A stretch of 12,344 nucleotides of DNA from JAWOHX01 sp046484975 (lineage in GTDB: Bacteria; Bacillota; Clostridia; DUPQ01): positions 1 to 12,344 of the forward strand of contig JAWOHX010000069.1 of assembly GCA_046484975.1 (NCBI GenBank), written 5' to 3'. Below are positions 12,241 through 12,344 of the stretch, piece by piece (positions within the stretch are counted from its first letter, which is position 1; the number at the start of each line of letters is the position of its first letter). A model generated the notes under the pieces. That model did not search any database and was not told where the DNA came from. It saw only the letters and a list, made by a program, of their open reading frames with translations. Position numbers and translations under genes: made by a program.

Positions 12241-12344
12241 GGGCGGTTGGTCATCAGTCCGAGCAAGGCGACGGCGGTAGCTTCCTTCGGGAACTTGTAC
12301 TCGGGGTCGATTTCGGGAACATGCGCGGTGCGCTCGACAAAACC
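12241..12344. other. GC-rich edge segment, possibly foreign or misjoined
   Basis: The last ~100 bases are clearly richer in G+C than the neighbouring genes. On the minus strand a different frame from mrpB is open (12344 to a TGA at 12221-12219) and has protein-like reading with G/C-ending codons, including HVPEIDPEYKFPKEATAVAL. I do not recognise it. It does not resemble any MrpB segment. It may be part of another gene joined here by rearrangement or by assembly error. Confidence 0.4.

Overview
The window looks like chromosomal DNA of an anaerobic Gram-positive bacterium of the Bacillota, most likely class Clostridia. The evidence is a GSI-alpha type glutamine synthetase very close to the Bacillus form, a DUF951 gene directly behind it, a rubredoxin, tandem half-size chromate transporters, strong GGAGG-type ribosome sites and TTGACA/TATAAT promoters. 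No genus is claimed. Most genes are ordinary and intact. I found no CRISPR array, phage module or complete transposon, and I do not see a clearly new system.

Left part (1 to about 2630, minus strand, visibly more AT-rich): an accessory-looking segment. It holds the 5' end of a GrpB/UPF0157 gene cut by the window edge, an unidentified ORF broken by an in-frame stop, a 48-residue Gly/Lys-rich protein, and an AAA_14/DUF4143 ATPase whose natural start position reads ATC. About 480 bp of non-coding DNA follows, with a degenerate 15-bp T-rich tandem repeat. The segment ends at a tRNA pair (Val-CAC then Thr-TGT in transcription order) with a textbook promoter and terminator. The Val tRNA has C instead of U at position 33.

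Middle part: a minus-strand cluster rubredoxin - glnA - DUF951 (4709 to 2892) diverges from a plus-strand cluster of three tightly packed genes: a URO-D/methyltransferase-fold protein, the 2'-5' RNA ligase-like phosphodiesterase ThpR, and a GH51 alpha-L-arabinofuranosidase (4810 to 7853). The short divergent region contains promoter-like sites and a near match to a GlnR/TnrA box.

Right part (minus strand): two half-size CHR transporters with an ATGA overlap are followed by YjbQ and a lipoprotein whose stop codon overlaps that of the arabinofuranosidase. Upstream lies an Mrp-type cation/proton antiporter cluster: the tail of mrpB, then mrpC and mrpD. The last ~100 bases are much more GC-rich and break the mrpB reading, so the right edge may be a rearrangement or a chimeric assembly join.

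Functionally the window combines nitrogen assimilation (GlnA), redox protein (rubredoxin), arabinan/arabinoxylan oligosaccharide use (GH51), and ion homeostasis (Mrp, CHR). The clusters are adjacent but nothing ties them into one pathway.
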